A stretch of DNA of 64,000 bases from Bog-473 sp963788585 (GTDB lineage Bacteria > Actinomycetota > Acidimicrobiia > Acidimicrobiales > RAAP-2), in contig CAWBHA010000003.1 in NCBI GenBank assembly GCA_963788585.1, positions 1,736,001 through 1,800,000 on the forward strand. The letters run 5' to 3'. The notes under the pieces are model-generated. The model searched no databases. It saw only the letters and a list, made by a program, of their open reading frames with translations, and was not told where the DNA came from. Position 1 is the first letter of the stretch, and each line of letters opens with the position of its first letter. Below are positions 8,844-17,184 of the stretch, in pieces. The position numbers were made by a program, and so were the translations under genes.

Positions 8844-9602
8844 ATGACGAAGAGACTCGACGGCACCGTCGCGCTGGTCACGGGCGCGAGCAGCGGCATC
8901 GGCGAGGCGACCTCCCTCGCGTTGGCCGAGGAGGGCGCCGCCGTCGCTCTGGTCGCCCGCCGGCGGGACCGGCTCGAGGCGCTGGCCGGGAGGATCGGCG
9001 GTGCCGGCCCCTTGGTCATCGAGGCCGACATCACGGACCCCGAACAGGCCCAGCGCGCCATCGACACGACGGTGGCCGAGCGGGGCCGGCTCGACGTCCT
9101 CGTCAACAACGCAGGTGTCATGCTGCTCGGGCCGATCGTCGGTGCCCCTCTCGAGGAGTGGCAGCGCATGGTGCGCCTCAACCTGCTGGGGCTGCTGTAC
9201 TGCACGCATGCCGCATTGCCGCACCTGCTCCGGGCGGCGGAGTCGGAGCCACGGTCGGTGGCGGACGTCATCAACGTGAGCTCGGTCGCCGGCCGGGTCG
9301 CGCGGCTCGACAGCGGCGTGTACAACGCGACCAAGCACGGCGTTGGCGCCTTCAGCGAGTCGCTGCGCCAGGAGGTCACGGCCCGCCACGTGCGGGTCAC
9401 GCTCATCGAGCCGGGAGCGACGGCCACCGAGCTGGCGTTCCAGAACCGCCCGGAGATCCTCGAGGGGATGGCCCAGAACTTCGCCGGCATCGAGATCATG
9501 CACGCCGAAGACATCGCCGAGAGCATCCGGTATGCCGTCGCCCAACCGCGGCGGGTGGCGGTCAACGAGATCCTGGTCCGCCCGACCGAGCAGGAGCGCT
9601 GA
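8844..9602 (+). CDS. Short-chain dehydrogenase/reductase (classical SDR)
   Basis: NAD(P)-dependent oxidoreductase, 252 aa, with a complete classical SDR set: TGASSGIG near residue 13, NNAG, the catalytic Ser in NVSSVAG, and YNATK. ATG 8844 follows GGAGG at 8834-8838 at good spacing. The C-terminal part (EPGATATELAF, AEDIAESIRYAVAQP) is typical of the NADP-dependent serine/3-hydroxypropionate-type dehydrogenases (YdfG-like). The substrate is not certain. Confidence 0.92.
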   Translation: MTKRLDGTVALVTGASSGIGEATSLALAEEGAAVALVARRRDRLEALAGRIGGAGPLVIEADITDPEQAQRAIDTTVAERGRLDVLVNNAGVMLLGPIVGAPLEEWQRMVRLNLLGLLYCTHAALPHLLRAAESEPRSVADVINVSSVAGRVARLDSGVYNATKHGVGAFSESLRQEVTARHVRVTLIEPGATATELAFQNRPEILEGMAQNFAGIEIMHAEDIAESIRYAVAQPRRVAVNEILVRPTEQER

Positions 9603-9603
9603 G

Positions 9604-10155
9604 ATCGAACGGGTCGCCGTCGTGGGGTGCTCCGGATCGGGCAAGACCACCCTCGCCGCCGCCCTGGCGCGAGCGCTCGACGCGCCGCACATCGAGCTCG
9701 ACTCCATCTTCCACCAGCCGGGATGGAACCCGCTCGCGGAGGACGAGTTCCGGATTCGAGTGAGCGAGGCGACCCGGCCCGAGCACTGGGTGGTCGACGG
9801 CAACTATTCCGCGGTCCAAGACATCGTCTGGGAGGCCGCCGACACGGTGGTCTGGTTCGATCTGCCCTACCTCACGGTCATGGCGCGGATGATCCGGCGC
9901 ACCCTGCGCCGGACGCTGACCGGCGAAGAGCTGTGGAACGGCAACCGGGAGCCGCTGTCGAACCTCTGGTCGCTCGATCCCCAGAAGTCGATCATCGTCT
10001 GGGCCGCGACGCGGCACGGCGTCTACCACCGGCGCTACACGGAAGCCGCGCGGGACCCGCGCTGGGCGAGGTTGTGCTTCGTCCGCCTGCGCTCGCAGGC
10101 GGAGACAGAGGGATTCTTGACCGGCGTGAGCGCCGCCACGATGCCGCCACGATGA
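9604..10155 (+). CDS. P-loop NTPase, adenylate kinase/topology-modulation (FlaR-like) family
   Basis: Small nucleotide-binding protein of about 183 aa with Walker A VVGCSGSGKTTLA, then HIELDSIFHQPGW and WVVDGNYS. This is the arrangement seen in FlaR-like proteins annotated as DNA topology modulation proteins. The frame has no ATG, GTG or TTG close to the P-loop. The first codon after the upstream stop is ATC at 9604, and the nearest in-frame ATG is 9532, inside the preceding SDR. Either a rare ATC start, a 70-base overlap or a sequence error is needed, so the start is unresolved. Confidence 0.8.
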   Translation: MERVAVVGCSGSGKTTLAAALARALDAPHIELDSIFHQPGWNPLAEDEFRIRVSEATRPEHWVVDGNYSAVQDIVWEAADTVVWFDLPYLTVMARMIRRTLRRTLTGEELWNGNREPLSNLWSLDPQKSIIVWAATRHGVYHRRYTEAARDPRWARLCFVRLRSQAETEGFLTGVSAATMPPR

Positions 10156-10165
10156 AGGAGTGACC

Positions 10166-10942
10166 ATGGACCTCGAACTGGCCGGCAAGGTCGTGCTCAT
10201 CACGGGTGGCACCGACGGGCTCGGGCTCGGGCTGGCCAAGCGGCTCGCGGCCGAGGGGGCATCGGTCGCCGTCTGCGGGAGGGACCAGGAGCGTCTGCGC
10301 GCCGCCGAGACGGCGCTGCGCCAGGCGGGCGCCGACGTGCTCGTGCAGCGCGCCGACGTGGCGCGTGCAGCCGACGTCGCAGCGTTCGTCGACGCCGCCG
10401 TCGCCCGTTGGGATCGTATCGACGGGGTGGTGCACAACGCCGGGCGTTCTGCCGCCGGCACAATCGATGGTCTCGACGACGCCGCCTGGGACGAGGACCT
10501 CCAGCTGAAGCTGATGGGCGCGGTGCGGCTCACCCGACGCGCGCTGCCGCAGCTGCGCGCCGGCCGCGGCGTCGTGCTCTTCACGCTGGCCGTGGCGGCC
10601 AAGGCACCGGGGGGTGGGAGCGAACCGAGCTCGGTCTCACGGGCTGCCGGGATGGCCCTGATGAAGGCGCTCTCGAAGGAGCTCGCGCCGGACGGCGTCA
10701 GGGTGAACGCGGTCCTCATCGGGCTCATCGAAAGCGGGCAGTGGGTCCGCATGGCCGCGGGAGCCGGGACGGAGCTCGAGGCGTTCTACGCCGGATTCGC
10801 CCGGGACGCCGGCGTGCCGCTCGGCCGGTTCGGGCGCGCCGACGAGTTCGGCGACCTCGCCGCGTACCTGCTGTCGGCCCGTGCGTCCTACGTGACCGGC
10901 TGCGCCGTCAACCTCGACGGCGGGCTGTCGCCGGCCGTGTGA
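10166..10942 (+). CDS. SDR-family protein with Tyr/Lys of the active site replaced
   Basis: 258 aa, Rossmann fold with VLITGGTDGLGLGLAKRLA at the N-terminus and HNAG in place of NNAG. The usual YxxxK is replaced: the aligned stretch reads SSVSRAAGMALMKALSKEL, so Tyr becomes Ser and Lys becomes Arg. The C-terminal DGG and GRFGRADEFGDLAAYLLS are typical FabG-like elements, so the fold is intact. AAGGAG at 10155-10160 favours ATG 10166 over GTG 10160. It may bind cofactor without classical dehydrogenase chemistry, or use another base. Confidence 0.88.
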   Translation: MDLELAGKVVLITGGTDGLGLGLAKRLAAEGASVAVCGRDQERLRAAETALRQAGADVLVQRADVARAADVAAFVDAAVARWDRIDGVVHNAGRSAAGTIDGLDDAAWDEDLQLKLMGAVRLTRRALPQLRAGRGVVLFTLAVAAKAPGGGSEPSSVSRAAGMALMKALSKELAPDGVRVNAVLIGLIESGQWVRMAAGAGTELEAFYAGFARDAGVPLGRFGRADEFGDLAAYLLSARASYVTGCAVNLDGGLSPAV

Positions 10943-10945
10943 CCG

Positions 10946-11193
10946 TCAGGCGTTGTAGCCCTCGGTCTCGGTGGCGTCGCCCTGGCCGGAGGGCGCGAGC
11001 TCGATGGCGTAGCCGTCGATCCTGTCGAGGCGGGTGAGCGCGTCGACGTGGGCTCGGCCGTCTCCCCCCACTTGGCCCGGGCGGCCTTTCGGGCTGTGGG
11101 CGTGTCCTCGGCGACGACGAACACCACCTCGTGGTCCTCGCCGATGCGGCCAGGACCCAGCTCGCCTCCGAGGAACGCGGCGAAGAGGTGCAC
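10946..11193 (-). CDS. DUF1543-family small protein, frameshifted
   Basis: About 82 residues after correction. The N-terminal part (FLGGELGPGRIGEDHEVVFV, then a helix ending ARAKWGE) and the C-terminal part (HVDALTRLDRIDGYAIELAP) together match the DUF1543 pattern: a Gly-Gly strand, ElHdvvFvv, then HiDs...vdGY.v. A frame change near 11075 separates the two. The start is GTG at 11193. Function of the family is unknown. It stands alone, convergent with the SDR and divergent from the epimerase at 11226. Confidence 0.65.
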
Positions 11194-11225
11194 GGCAGGC
11201 AGCGTAGCGAGTACGAAAGGGACCC

Positions 11226-12146
11226 ATGAGCTCGGACCTCTTCCAAGACAGCACGATCGTGGTCACCGGCGTCACCGGACAGGTGGCCCGGCCGCTGGCC
11301 ATCGCGCTGGCGCGTGACAACCGCGTGGTGGGCGCGGCCCGCTTCTCGGACGTTGCCGCGCGAGCCGACCTCGAGGCGGCCGGGATCGAGTGCGTCCCGG
11401 TCGACCTGGAGGCGGGTGACGTCGGCGGGCTGCCCGCAGACGCGGACTACGTCCTCCACTTCGCGGTGTCCAAGACCAATGACTGGGAACGCGACCTCGC
11501 GGCCAACAGCGGCGGCCTGGCGCATCTCATGGAGCACCATCGACGGGCCCGCGGCTTCGTGCACTGTTCCTCCACGGCGGTCTACCGCCCCGAGGGCCAC
11601 CGCGTCTTCGACGAGCACGGCCCCCTGGGCGACAACCACGGCGTCTGGCCGTTCCTGCGCACCTACAGCATCTGCAAGATCGCGGCGGAAGGCACGGCGC
11701 GCTGGGGGGCGGCGCGTTTCGGGCTCCCCACGACGATCGCACGCCTGTCCGTCCCCTACGGGGACAACGGCGGCTGGCCCGCCATCCACCTGCACATGAT
11801 GCTGTCGGGCCATGCCGTCCCGGTGCACGTCGACACACCGAGCGTGTACCACCCGCTGCACGCAGACGACATCTTCGCCATGGTGCCGCGCCTCGCGGCG
11901 GCGGCCTCGGTGCCCGCGGTCACGGTCAACTGGGGCGGGAGCGAGCCGGTCAGCATCGAGGAATGGTGCACCTACCTGGCCGAAATCGCCGGGACGGAGG
12001 CGCGCTTCGAGCCGACGGAGCACACCATCGACAGTGTGCAGATCGACACCACCCGCATGCACGAGGTGGCGGGCCGCACGGAGGTGCCCTGGCGCGAGGG
12101 CATGCAACGGATGGCCAAGGCACTCCATCCCGACCGCGTCGTGTGA
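11226..12146 (+). CDS. NAD-dependent epimerase/dehydratase (extended SDR)
   Basis: 306-aa sugar-nucleotide-type epimerase/dehydratase. It has a Rossmann motif variant, VVTGVTGQVARPLA, the strand DYVLHFAV, the catalytic Ser/Thr in HCSSTAVY, and YSICK as the YxxxK pair. The C-terminal half (NWGGSEPVSIEEW) is the substrate-binding part. GAAAGGG precedes ATG 11226 at ribosome-binding distance. Its stop overlaps the start of the GNAT gene. The substrate is unknown; no other nucleotide-sugar genes are nearby. Confidence 0.88.
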   Translation: MSSDLFQDSTIVVTGVTGQVARPLAIALARDNRVVGAARFSDVAARADLEAAGIECVPVDLEAGDVGGLPADADYVLHFAVSKTNDWERDLAANSGGLAHLMEHHRRARGFVHCSSTAVYRPEGHRVFDEHGPLGDNHGVWPFLRTYSICKIAAEGTARWGAARFGLPTTIARLSVPYGDNGGWPAIHLHMMLSGHAVPVHVDTPSVYHPLHADDIFAMVPRLAAAASVPAVTVNWGGSEPVSIEEWCTYLAEIAGTEARFEPTEHTIDSVQIDTTRMHEVAGRTEVPWREGMQRMAKALHPDRVV

Positions 12147-12604
12147 GCGTCCGCTTCCGGGCTGCAGACCCCGAGGAGCGAGCGGCGGCGGAGCTGTTGG
12201 CCGAGATGCGGGCCGAGCTCAACGACGTCTACGAGACCTTCACCCGCCTGGACAACCCGCCGCTGGCGCCGGCCGAGCTGCGGGCTCCGGGCGGCGTCTA
12301 TCTGGTGGGCTACGACGGGAACGACGCCGTCGCGGGGGGAGGCCTGCGACGGCTCGACGACGGCGTGGCGGAGATCAAGCGCATGTACGTGCGGCCGGCG
12401 GCCCGGTCGCGCGGGGTGGCCCGGGCGTTGCTGGAGGCGCTCGAAGACGCGGCGGCCTCGCTCGGGTACGGCGCCACGCGACTCGACACGGGCCCCAAGC
12501 AGGTCCACGCGGGCCGCCTCTACCGCTCGGCCGGCTACGTCGAGGTGCCGCCCTACAACGAGAATCCGTTCGCGTGCTTCTGGGGCGAGAAGCGACTCCG
12601 ATGA
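12143..12604 (+). CDS. GNAT-family N-acetyltransferase
   Basis: 153-aa acetyltransferase. The acetyl-CoA binding motif A reads IKRMYVRPAARSRGVARALL (R-S-R-G-V-A form of R/Q-x-x-G-x-G/A). Motif B has LYRSAGYVEVPPYNENP. The family pattern resembles MarR-linked small-molecule GNATs. Start GTG 12143 overlaps the epimerase stop by three bases; the longer open frame upstream is only the shadow of that gene. Substrate unknown. Confidence 0.9.
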   Translation: MSVRFRAADPEERAAAELLAEMRAELNDVYETFTRLDNPPLAPAELRAPGGVYLVGYDGNDAVAGGGLRRLDDGVAEIKRMYVRPAARSRGVARALLEALEDAAASLGYGATRLDTGPKQVHAGRLYRSAGYVEVPPYNENPFACFWGEKRLR

Positions 12605-12670
12605 CCGGCCGCTTCCGTCTGGCACCACCACCCCGGGGGGTGTGCAGAGCCGGGACGGTACTGTGGCGGC

Positions 12671-14023
12671 GTGAGCACTCAAGTGACGATCGTGGGCGGC
12701 GGCAGTTATCAGTGGGGACCCGAGTTGATGGCGGACCTCTTCGACACGCCGGCGCTGGCCGGCATGCATCTCGTGCTCGAGGACATCGACCCCGCACCAC
12801 TTCCGAAGATGGAGGCGCTGGCGCGCAAGCTGAGTGACGTAATGGATGCCAAGGCCACCATCGCGACGACGACCGATCTCGGGACGGCCCTCGACGGCGC
12901 CGACTTCGTCATCGTCTGCATCTCGACCGGGGGATTCCGCTCCATGGCCGTCGACCTCGAGGTGCCGGCGACCCACGGGATCACGCAGACGGTCGGCGAC
13001 ACGGTCGGGCCCGGCGGCATCAACCGCGCGCTGCGCAACATCCCGGTTCTCGTCGGCATCGGGAAGGCCATGGAGGAACACTGTCCCGACGCCTGGCTCT
13101 TCAACATCACCAATCCCATGACGTGCCTGACCCGGTCCGTCTGCCGGGAGACGTCGATCAAGACCGTCGGCCTGTGCCACGAGGTGGGGAACTTCTGCAT
13201 GGACATGGCCATCGCGCTGGGCCGACCCCTCGAGGCGGTGTCGTGCGCGGTGACCGGCATCAACCACTTCCCCGTGCTGACCGCGCTCGAGGTCGACGGC
13301 GCCGATGGTTTCGCGGTGTTGCGCGACCTCGTCGACGAAGTCGGGGGCCTCGCCTCGCTGGCGCCCGTTCCGGGCCGGCCCGAGGCCGAGATGTTCTCGA
13401 AGCTCGACTTCGCGCAGCGGCACATGTTCAAGCTGACGCTGCTCGATCGCTGGGGCACCTTCCCGGCCGCCGGCGACCGCCACATAGCGGAGTTCGTCTC
13501 CTTCGCGCTGACCCGGGAGTCCGATTGGGGCGCGGCGTACAACATCGGTCTCAGCCCGATCTCGCGGCGGGAGGAGCATCAGGCCGGCTACATCGCCGAC
13601 GTGGACGCGTGGCTGGCCGGGACCAAGGACCTCCAGACCTGGCAGTCGGGTGAGCTGCCCTCACCCATGATCCAGGCCATGCTCACCGGCGTCCCGTTCG
13701 AGGCTCCCGTGAACATCCCCAACCGCGGCCAGGGTGTCGATCTGCCGGCCGACGCGGTGCTCGAGTCGATCTGTGTGATCGACGGTGACGGCATCCGCGG
13801 GCGTGACCGCTCCACGCTGCCTCCACCCTACGACGAGATCGTGCGGCGCCACGTGGCCACCCAGGAGCTCACGGTCGAGGCCGCGCTGCGAGGCGACCGC
13901 GCGCTGGCGGGGGAGGCCTTTGCCCTCGACCCGTTGGCCGGGCGCGGGGACCTGCGCGACATGGAGGCCATGGTGGACGGGCTGCTCGCCGGGACGGCGG
14001 AGTGGCTGCCCCTGTTCGCCTGA
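12671..14023 (+). CDS. Glycoside hydrolase family 4 (NAD- and Mn-dependent alpha-glycosidase)
   Basis: 450 aa. GH4 enzymes cleave glycosides by transient NAD-dependent oxidation at C3 and need a divalent metal bound by Cys and His. Seen here: the NAD-binding GGGSYQWGP (residues 9-17), FNITNPM (144-150) and the metal-site motif C169-H170-E171-V172. From memory, CHEV is the form described for alpha-glucosidases of the family, while galactosidases have CHSV; treat as a hint only. GTG 12671 fits the family N-terminus. It is the first gene of a five-gene operon for sugar or sugar-acid breakdown ending at 18444. Confidence 0.9.
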   Translation: MSTQVTIVGGGSYQWGPELMADLFDTPALAGMHLVLEDIDPAPLPKMEALARKLSDVMDAKATIATTTDLGTALDGADFVIVCISTGGFRSMAVDLEVPATHGITQTVGDTVGPGGINRALRNIPVLVGIGKAMEEHCPDAWLFNITNPMTCLTRSVCRETSIKTVGLCHEVGNFCMDMAIALGRPLEAVSCAVTGINHFPVLTALEVDGADGFAVLRDLVDEVGGLASLAPVPGRPEAEMFSKLDFAQRHMFKLTLLDRWGTFPAAGDRHIAEFVSFALTRESDWGAAYNIGLSPISRREEHQAGYIADVDAWLAGTKDLQTWQSGELPSPMIQAMLTGVPFEAPVNIPNRGQGVDLPADAVLESICVIDGDGIRGRDRSTLPPPYDEIVRRHVATQELTVEAALRGDRALAGEAFALDPLAGRGDLRDMEAMVDGLLAGTAEWLPLFA

Positions 14024-14052
14024 GTCGACCGGACCCCGGGGAAGGACAACGC

Positions 14053-14942
14053 ATGCGCATCGGATTCATCGGGCTGGGCGCCATGGGGCTCCCGATGGCG
14101 GGCCATCTCGTCGCGGCCGGCCACGACGTGACCGTCGCCTCGCGCGGCCGCGGGCCCATCGAGGCCGCTGTCGCACAGGGCGCAACCGACGGCGGGACCC
14201 CGCGGGGCGTGGCGGAGGCGTCGGAGGTGGTCGTCCTCTGCGTCCCGAACTCACCGGAGGTCGTCCAGGTGGTCGACGCCATGCTGCCCGCGCTGCGGAC
14301 GGGCCAGACGGTCGTGGACTGCTCGACGATCGACCCCGAGGTCGAGCGCGCGCGCAACACGCCCGGGTGGGAGAGACGGGTGCTCGGTACCTCGACGCGC
14401 CGCTCTCGGGAGGTACCGCCGGCGCGCACAAGGGCACGCTCACACTGATGGTGGGCGGCGACGAGGCCGTGCTGGCCGACACCGAGCCGGCCCTGGAGCC
14501 GTTCTCGGGGCTGGTCGTCCACGTCGGTGGCCCCGGCATGGGCCAGGTCGTCAAGCTGTGCAACCAGGTGATCTACGCGGCGCAGATGACGGCGACGGCG
14601 GAGGCCACGGCCATGGCCGTCAAGTCCGGCGTCGACATGGCGAAGCTGTTCGAGGTGCTGACCCACGCCACGGGCGACTGCGTGGCGGTGCGGACGCGCC
14701 TCCCGGTGCCCGGGGTGGTGCCCGACAGCCCGGCGTCCAACGACTGGCAGCCCGGCTTCATGACCGACCTGATGGCCAAGGACCTCGACCTGGCCATGGC
14801 CTACGCGGCGCGTTCGGGTGTCCCCGTGTCCACGACCGCCTCCGCCCGCCAGCTGCTGACGGCCGCCAGCGCCGCTGGCTACGGACGGGAGGACTTCTCG
14901 GCGGTGGCCAAGGTGGTCCTGGCGCTCGCCGGTGCGGGATGA
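14053..14942 (+). CDS. 3-hydroxyisobutyrate dehydrogenase-family beta-hydroxyacid dehydrogenase, frameshifted
   Basis: About 296 aa. N-terminal Rossmann motif IGFIGLGAMGLPMAGHL, the substrate-binding strand LDAPLSGGTAGAHKGTL, and the catalytic-Lys helix KLCNQVIYAAQM. These are the signature pieces of the 6PGDH/HIBADH superfamily, including tartronate semialdehyde reductases and sugar-acid dehydrogenases. The frame breaks near 14355-14365, in the GC-rich stretch after STIDPEVERA, leaving both halves in otherwise perfect order. GAAGGA at 14041-14046 supports ATG 14053. Its stop overlaps the aldolase start (ATGA). Substrate presumed to be an intermediate of this operon. Confidence 0.85.
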
Positions 14943-15706
14943 CGAGCCCCGGCCCCCTGCCCACGCCAACGCTCATCCTGGCGGCGGACCACCGTGCCCG
15001 TGCCGTGCTCACCACGGAGAACTGGGCCGAGCTCTTCGGGTCCCTGGCCAAGGCGCTGCCCTTCTGCGACGGCATCCTGGCGACGGCCCAGCCGCTGGAG
15101 GGGCTGGCCGCCGCGGGGCACCTCACCGCGCGGCACCGCACCTATCTCTCCATCAACCGAACGGGCCTGGCCGGCTCGGTTTTCGAACTCGACGACCGAC
15201 TCGTGGCCACCGTGCCGCGGGCGGCCGCCGACGGTTGGACCGGTGTGAAGCACATGACCCGCATCGACATGGACGACCCGATCACGGCGTCGGCGCTCGA
15301 GCTCCTGGGGCAGGTGCTCGAACAGTCGCGCCAGTCGGGGCTCGAGGCGCTCATCGAGCCGCTCGTCTGGAGCGACGGGCGCATCCGCCGCGACACCGAC
15401 GCCATCGTGCTGGCGGCGATCATCGCGCACGACATGGGTGCGCCGGTGATCAAGGTGCCCGTGCCTGCGGTGGACCCGGGCACCAAACGCCAGCGCGCCG
15501 TCGCCCGCGTGGTGGCGAGCGTCGGCGTGCCGGTCCTGTTCCTGGGTGGGCCACGAGCCGAGCGCGGCCGCGAGCGGGTGCTCGACGAGGTGCGCGACGT
15601 GATGGAGGGCGGTGGTGCGGGCATGGCCATGGGTCGCACGCTCTACCAGGACCCGGATCCAGCCGAGATGGCCGGCCTCGTTGACGCGCTCGTCCACCGC
15701 GCATGA
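14939..15706 (+). CDS. Class I aldolase, DeoC/LacD/FbaB-type TIM barrel
   Basis: 255 aa. Early motif LILAADHRARAVL matches the DHR start of LacD/FbaB-like class I aldolases. The Schiff-base Lys is the one in PVIKVPVPA. The phosphate-binding end of the barrel reads MEGGGAGMAMGRTLYQ. Sits between a hydroxyacid dehydrogenase and an FGGY kinase with four-base overlaps on both sides, so it probably cleaves the phosphorylated product of that kinase (inference). LsrF of the autoinducer-2 pathway has the same fold and also pairs with an FGGY kinase, but the rest of this operon does not look like lsr. Confidence 0.85.
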   Translation: MTSPGPLPTPTLILAADHRARAVLTTENWAELFGSLAKALPFCDGILATAQPLEGLAAAGHLTARHRTYLSINRTGLAGSVFELDDRLVATVPRAAADGWTGVKHMTRIDMDDPITASALELLGQVLEQSRQSGLEALIEPLVWSDGRIRRDTDAIVLAAIIAHDMGAPVIKVPVPAVDPGTKRQRAVARVVASVGVPVLFLGGPRAERGRERVLDEVRDVMEGGGAGMAMGRTLYQDPDPAEMAGLVDALVHRA

Positions 15707-17181
15707 TCCTCACCATCGACTTCGGGACCACCGTCACCAAGATCGGCCTGTGGGGCGAGACCGGTCTCGTCGCACTGGCGCGTTCCGAGCTGCCCACCTC
15801 CCATCCACAGGTCGGCTGGGCCGAACAGGATCCGCTGCGCTGGTGGACCACCCTCGTGATCGCATGCGCCGAGGCCCGGTCGCAGGCGCCGCGGGAGTTC
15901 GGAGCGGTCGACGTCGTGGCGTGCTCCGGGGCCCGACAGACCTTCGTCCCCATGACTTCGCAGGGAGATCCGATCGGCAAGGGCATCCTGTGGTCCGACC
16001 ACCGGGCGGCACCCGAGGCGCGTCTGCTGGCCGAGCGCATGGGAGGAGACGACATCAACCGCGCTCGTACGGGGATCCCACTCGACGCCGGTGCGGTGGC
16101 CGCCAAGCTGGCGTGGCTCGCCGAGAACGAGCCGCAACGGCTTGAGGCGGCCGACATCATCCTCTCGCCGAGGGACTACATCGTCTTCCGCATGACGGAC
16201 CAGGTCGTCACCGACGCCACGTTCGCCTCGCGCAGCGGGCTCTACGATTTCGACGGCAACGCCGTGCGTGAATTGGCCGGTCCGGCCTTGGGCAAGCTGC
16301 CAATCGTCGTCGCCTCCGACACGGTGGTGGGTCATCTGAAGTCGGTCCCCGGCGCAGAGCTGGGGTTGCGGCCGGGCATCCCGGTCGTCATCGGCGCCGG
16401 CGACCGCCAGTGCGAGGTCCTGGGTTCCGGTGCGTCCGAACACCACCCCATGGTGAGCTGGGGCACGACGGGCAACGTCTCGGTGCCGGTCCAGGAGCGG
16501 CCGGTGCCATCACCCGCAGGCGCCGTGGTCACGCGGGCCGCAGGCGGTGGCTGGCTCCTCGAGGGGGGCCTGTCCGCAGCGGGGTCGTTCCTGGCCTGGC
16601 TGGGACACCTCCTCGACCGGACACCCGACGAGCTGGCCCGTCTCGCCGGCGAGAGCCCGCCCGGTGCGCGGGGCGTGGTCGCCGTCCCGTGGCTCGATGG
16701 CGCCCGGGCGCCCTGGTGGCGTGACGACGCCCGCGCGGGCTTCATGGGCCTGGGCGCGGCGCACGGCCCGGCCGACCTGGCGCGCGCCGTGCTCGAGTCC
16801 GTGGCCTGGGACGTCCTGCGCGTCATGGAGGTGGTGACGGTCGGACGTCTGGGTGGCTCGAGCGCCGAGGGTGTGACGCTCGGTGGCTCCGGCTCGCGCC
16901 TGCCCGTCTGGGTCGAGGTCCTGACCGCCACGCTCGGCGTGCCGGCCATCCGCCACCACTCGGGCGAGGCGGCGTCGGCCGGTGCGGCGCTCTTGGCCGG
17001 GCGCGCCCTTGGCATGGGCCTGACGCTCGAACAACTCGATCCGGTCCAGGACGTCATCGAGCCCGACGCCGCGGCGGTGGAGGTGTATCGCAGTCAGCGT
17101 CGTCGGGCGGACCATGTGGCGCAGGCGGTCCTGTCCGCCACCGAGTCCGTGCCCGGTCCCGACGCCGGTCCCGCCTTCTGA
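15703..17181 (+). CDS. FGGY-family carbohydrate kinase (xylulokinase-like)
   Basis: 492 aa, normal length for the family. N-terminal phosphate-binding motif TIDFGTTVTKIGLW; the C-terminal domain has VTLGGSGSRLPVWVEVLTA and EAASAGAALLAG, the FGGY signature regions for ATP binding. It phosphorylates a sugar, polyol or sugar acid; the nearest well-known relatives are xylulokinases and related pentose/tetrose kinases. ATG 15703 overlaps the aldolase stop. Position between aldolase and LarA-type enzyme suggests it activates the substrate the aldolase then splits. Confidence 0.9.
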   Translation: MILTIDFGTTVTKIGLWGETGLVALARSELPTSHPQVGWAEQDPLRWWTTLVIACAEARSQAPREFGAVDVVACSGARQTFVPMTSQGDPIGKGILWSDHRAAPEARLLAERMGGDDINRARTGIPLDAGAVAAKLAWLAENEPQRLEAADIILSPRDYIVFRMTDQVVTDATFASRSGLYDFDGNAVRELAGPALGKLPIVVASDTVVGHLKSVPGAELGLRPGIPVVIGAGDRQCEVLGSGASEHHPMVSWGTTGNVSVPVQERPVPSPAGAVVTRAAGGGWLLEGGLSAAGSFLAWLGHLLDRTPDELARLAGESPPGARGVVAVPWLDGARAPWWRDDARAGFMGLGAAHGPADLARAVLESVAWDVLRVMEVVTVGRLGGSSAEGVTLGGSGSRLPVWVEVLTATLGVPAIRHHSGEAASAGAALLAGRALGMGLTLEQLDPVQDVIEPDAAAVEVYRSQRRRADHVAQAVLSATESVPGPDAGPAF

Positions 17182-17184
17182 ACC

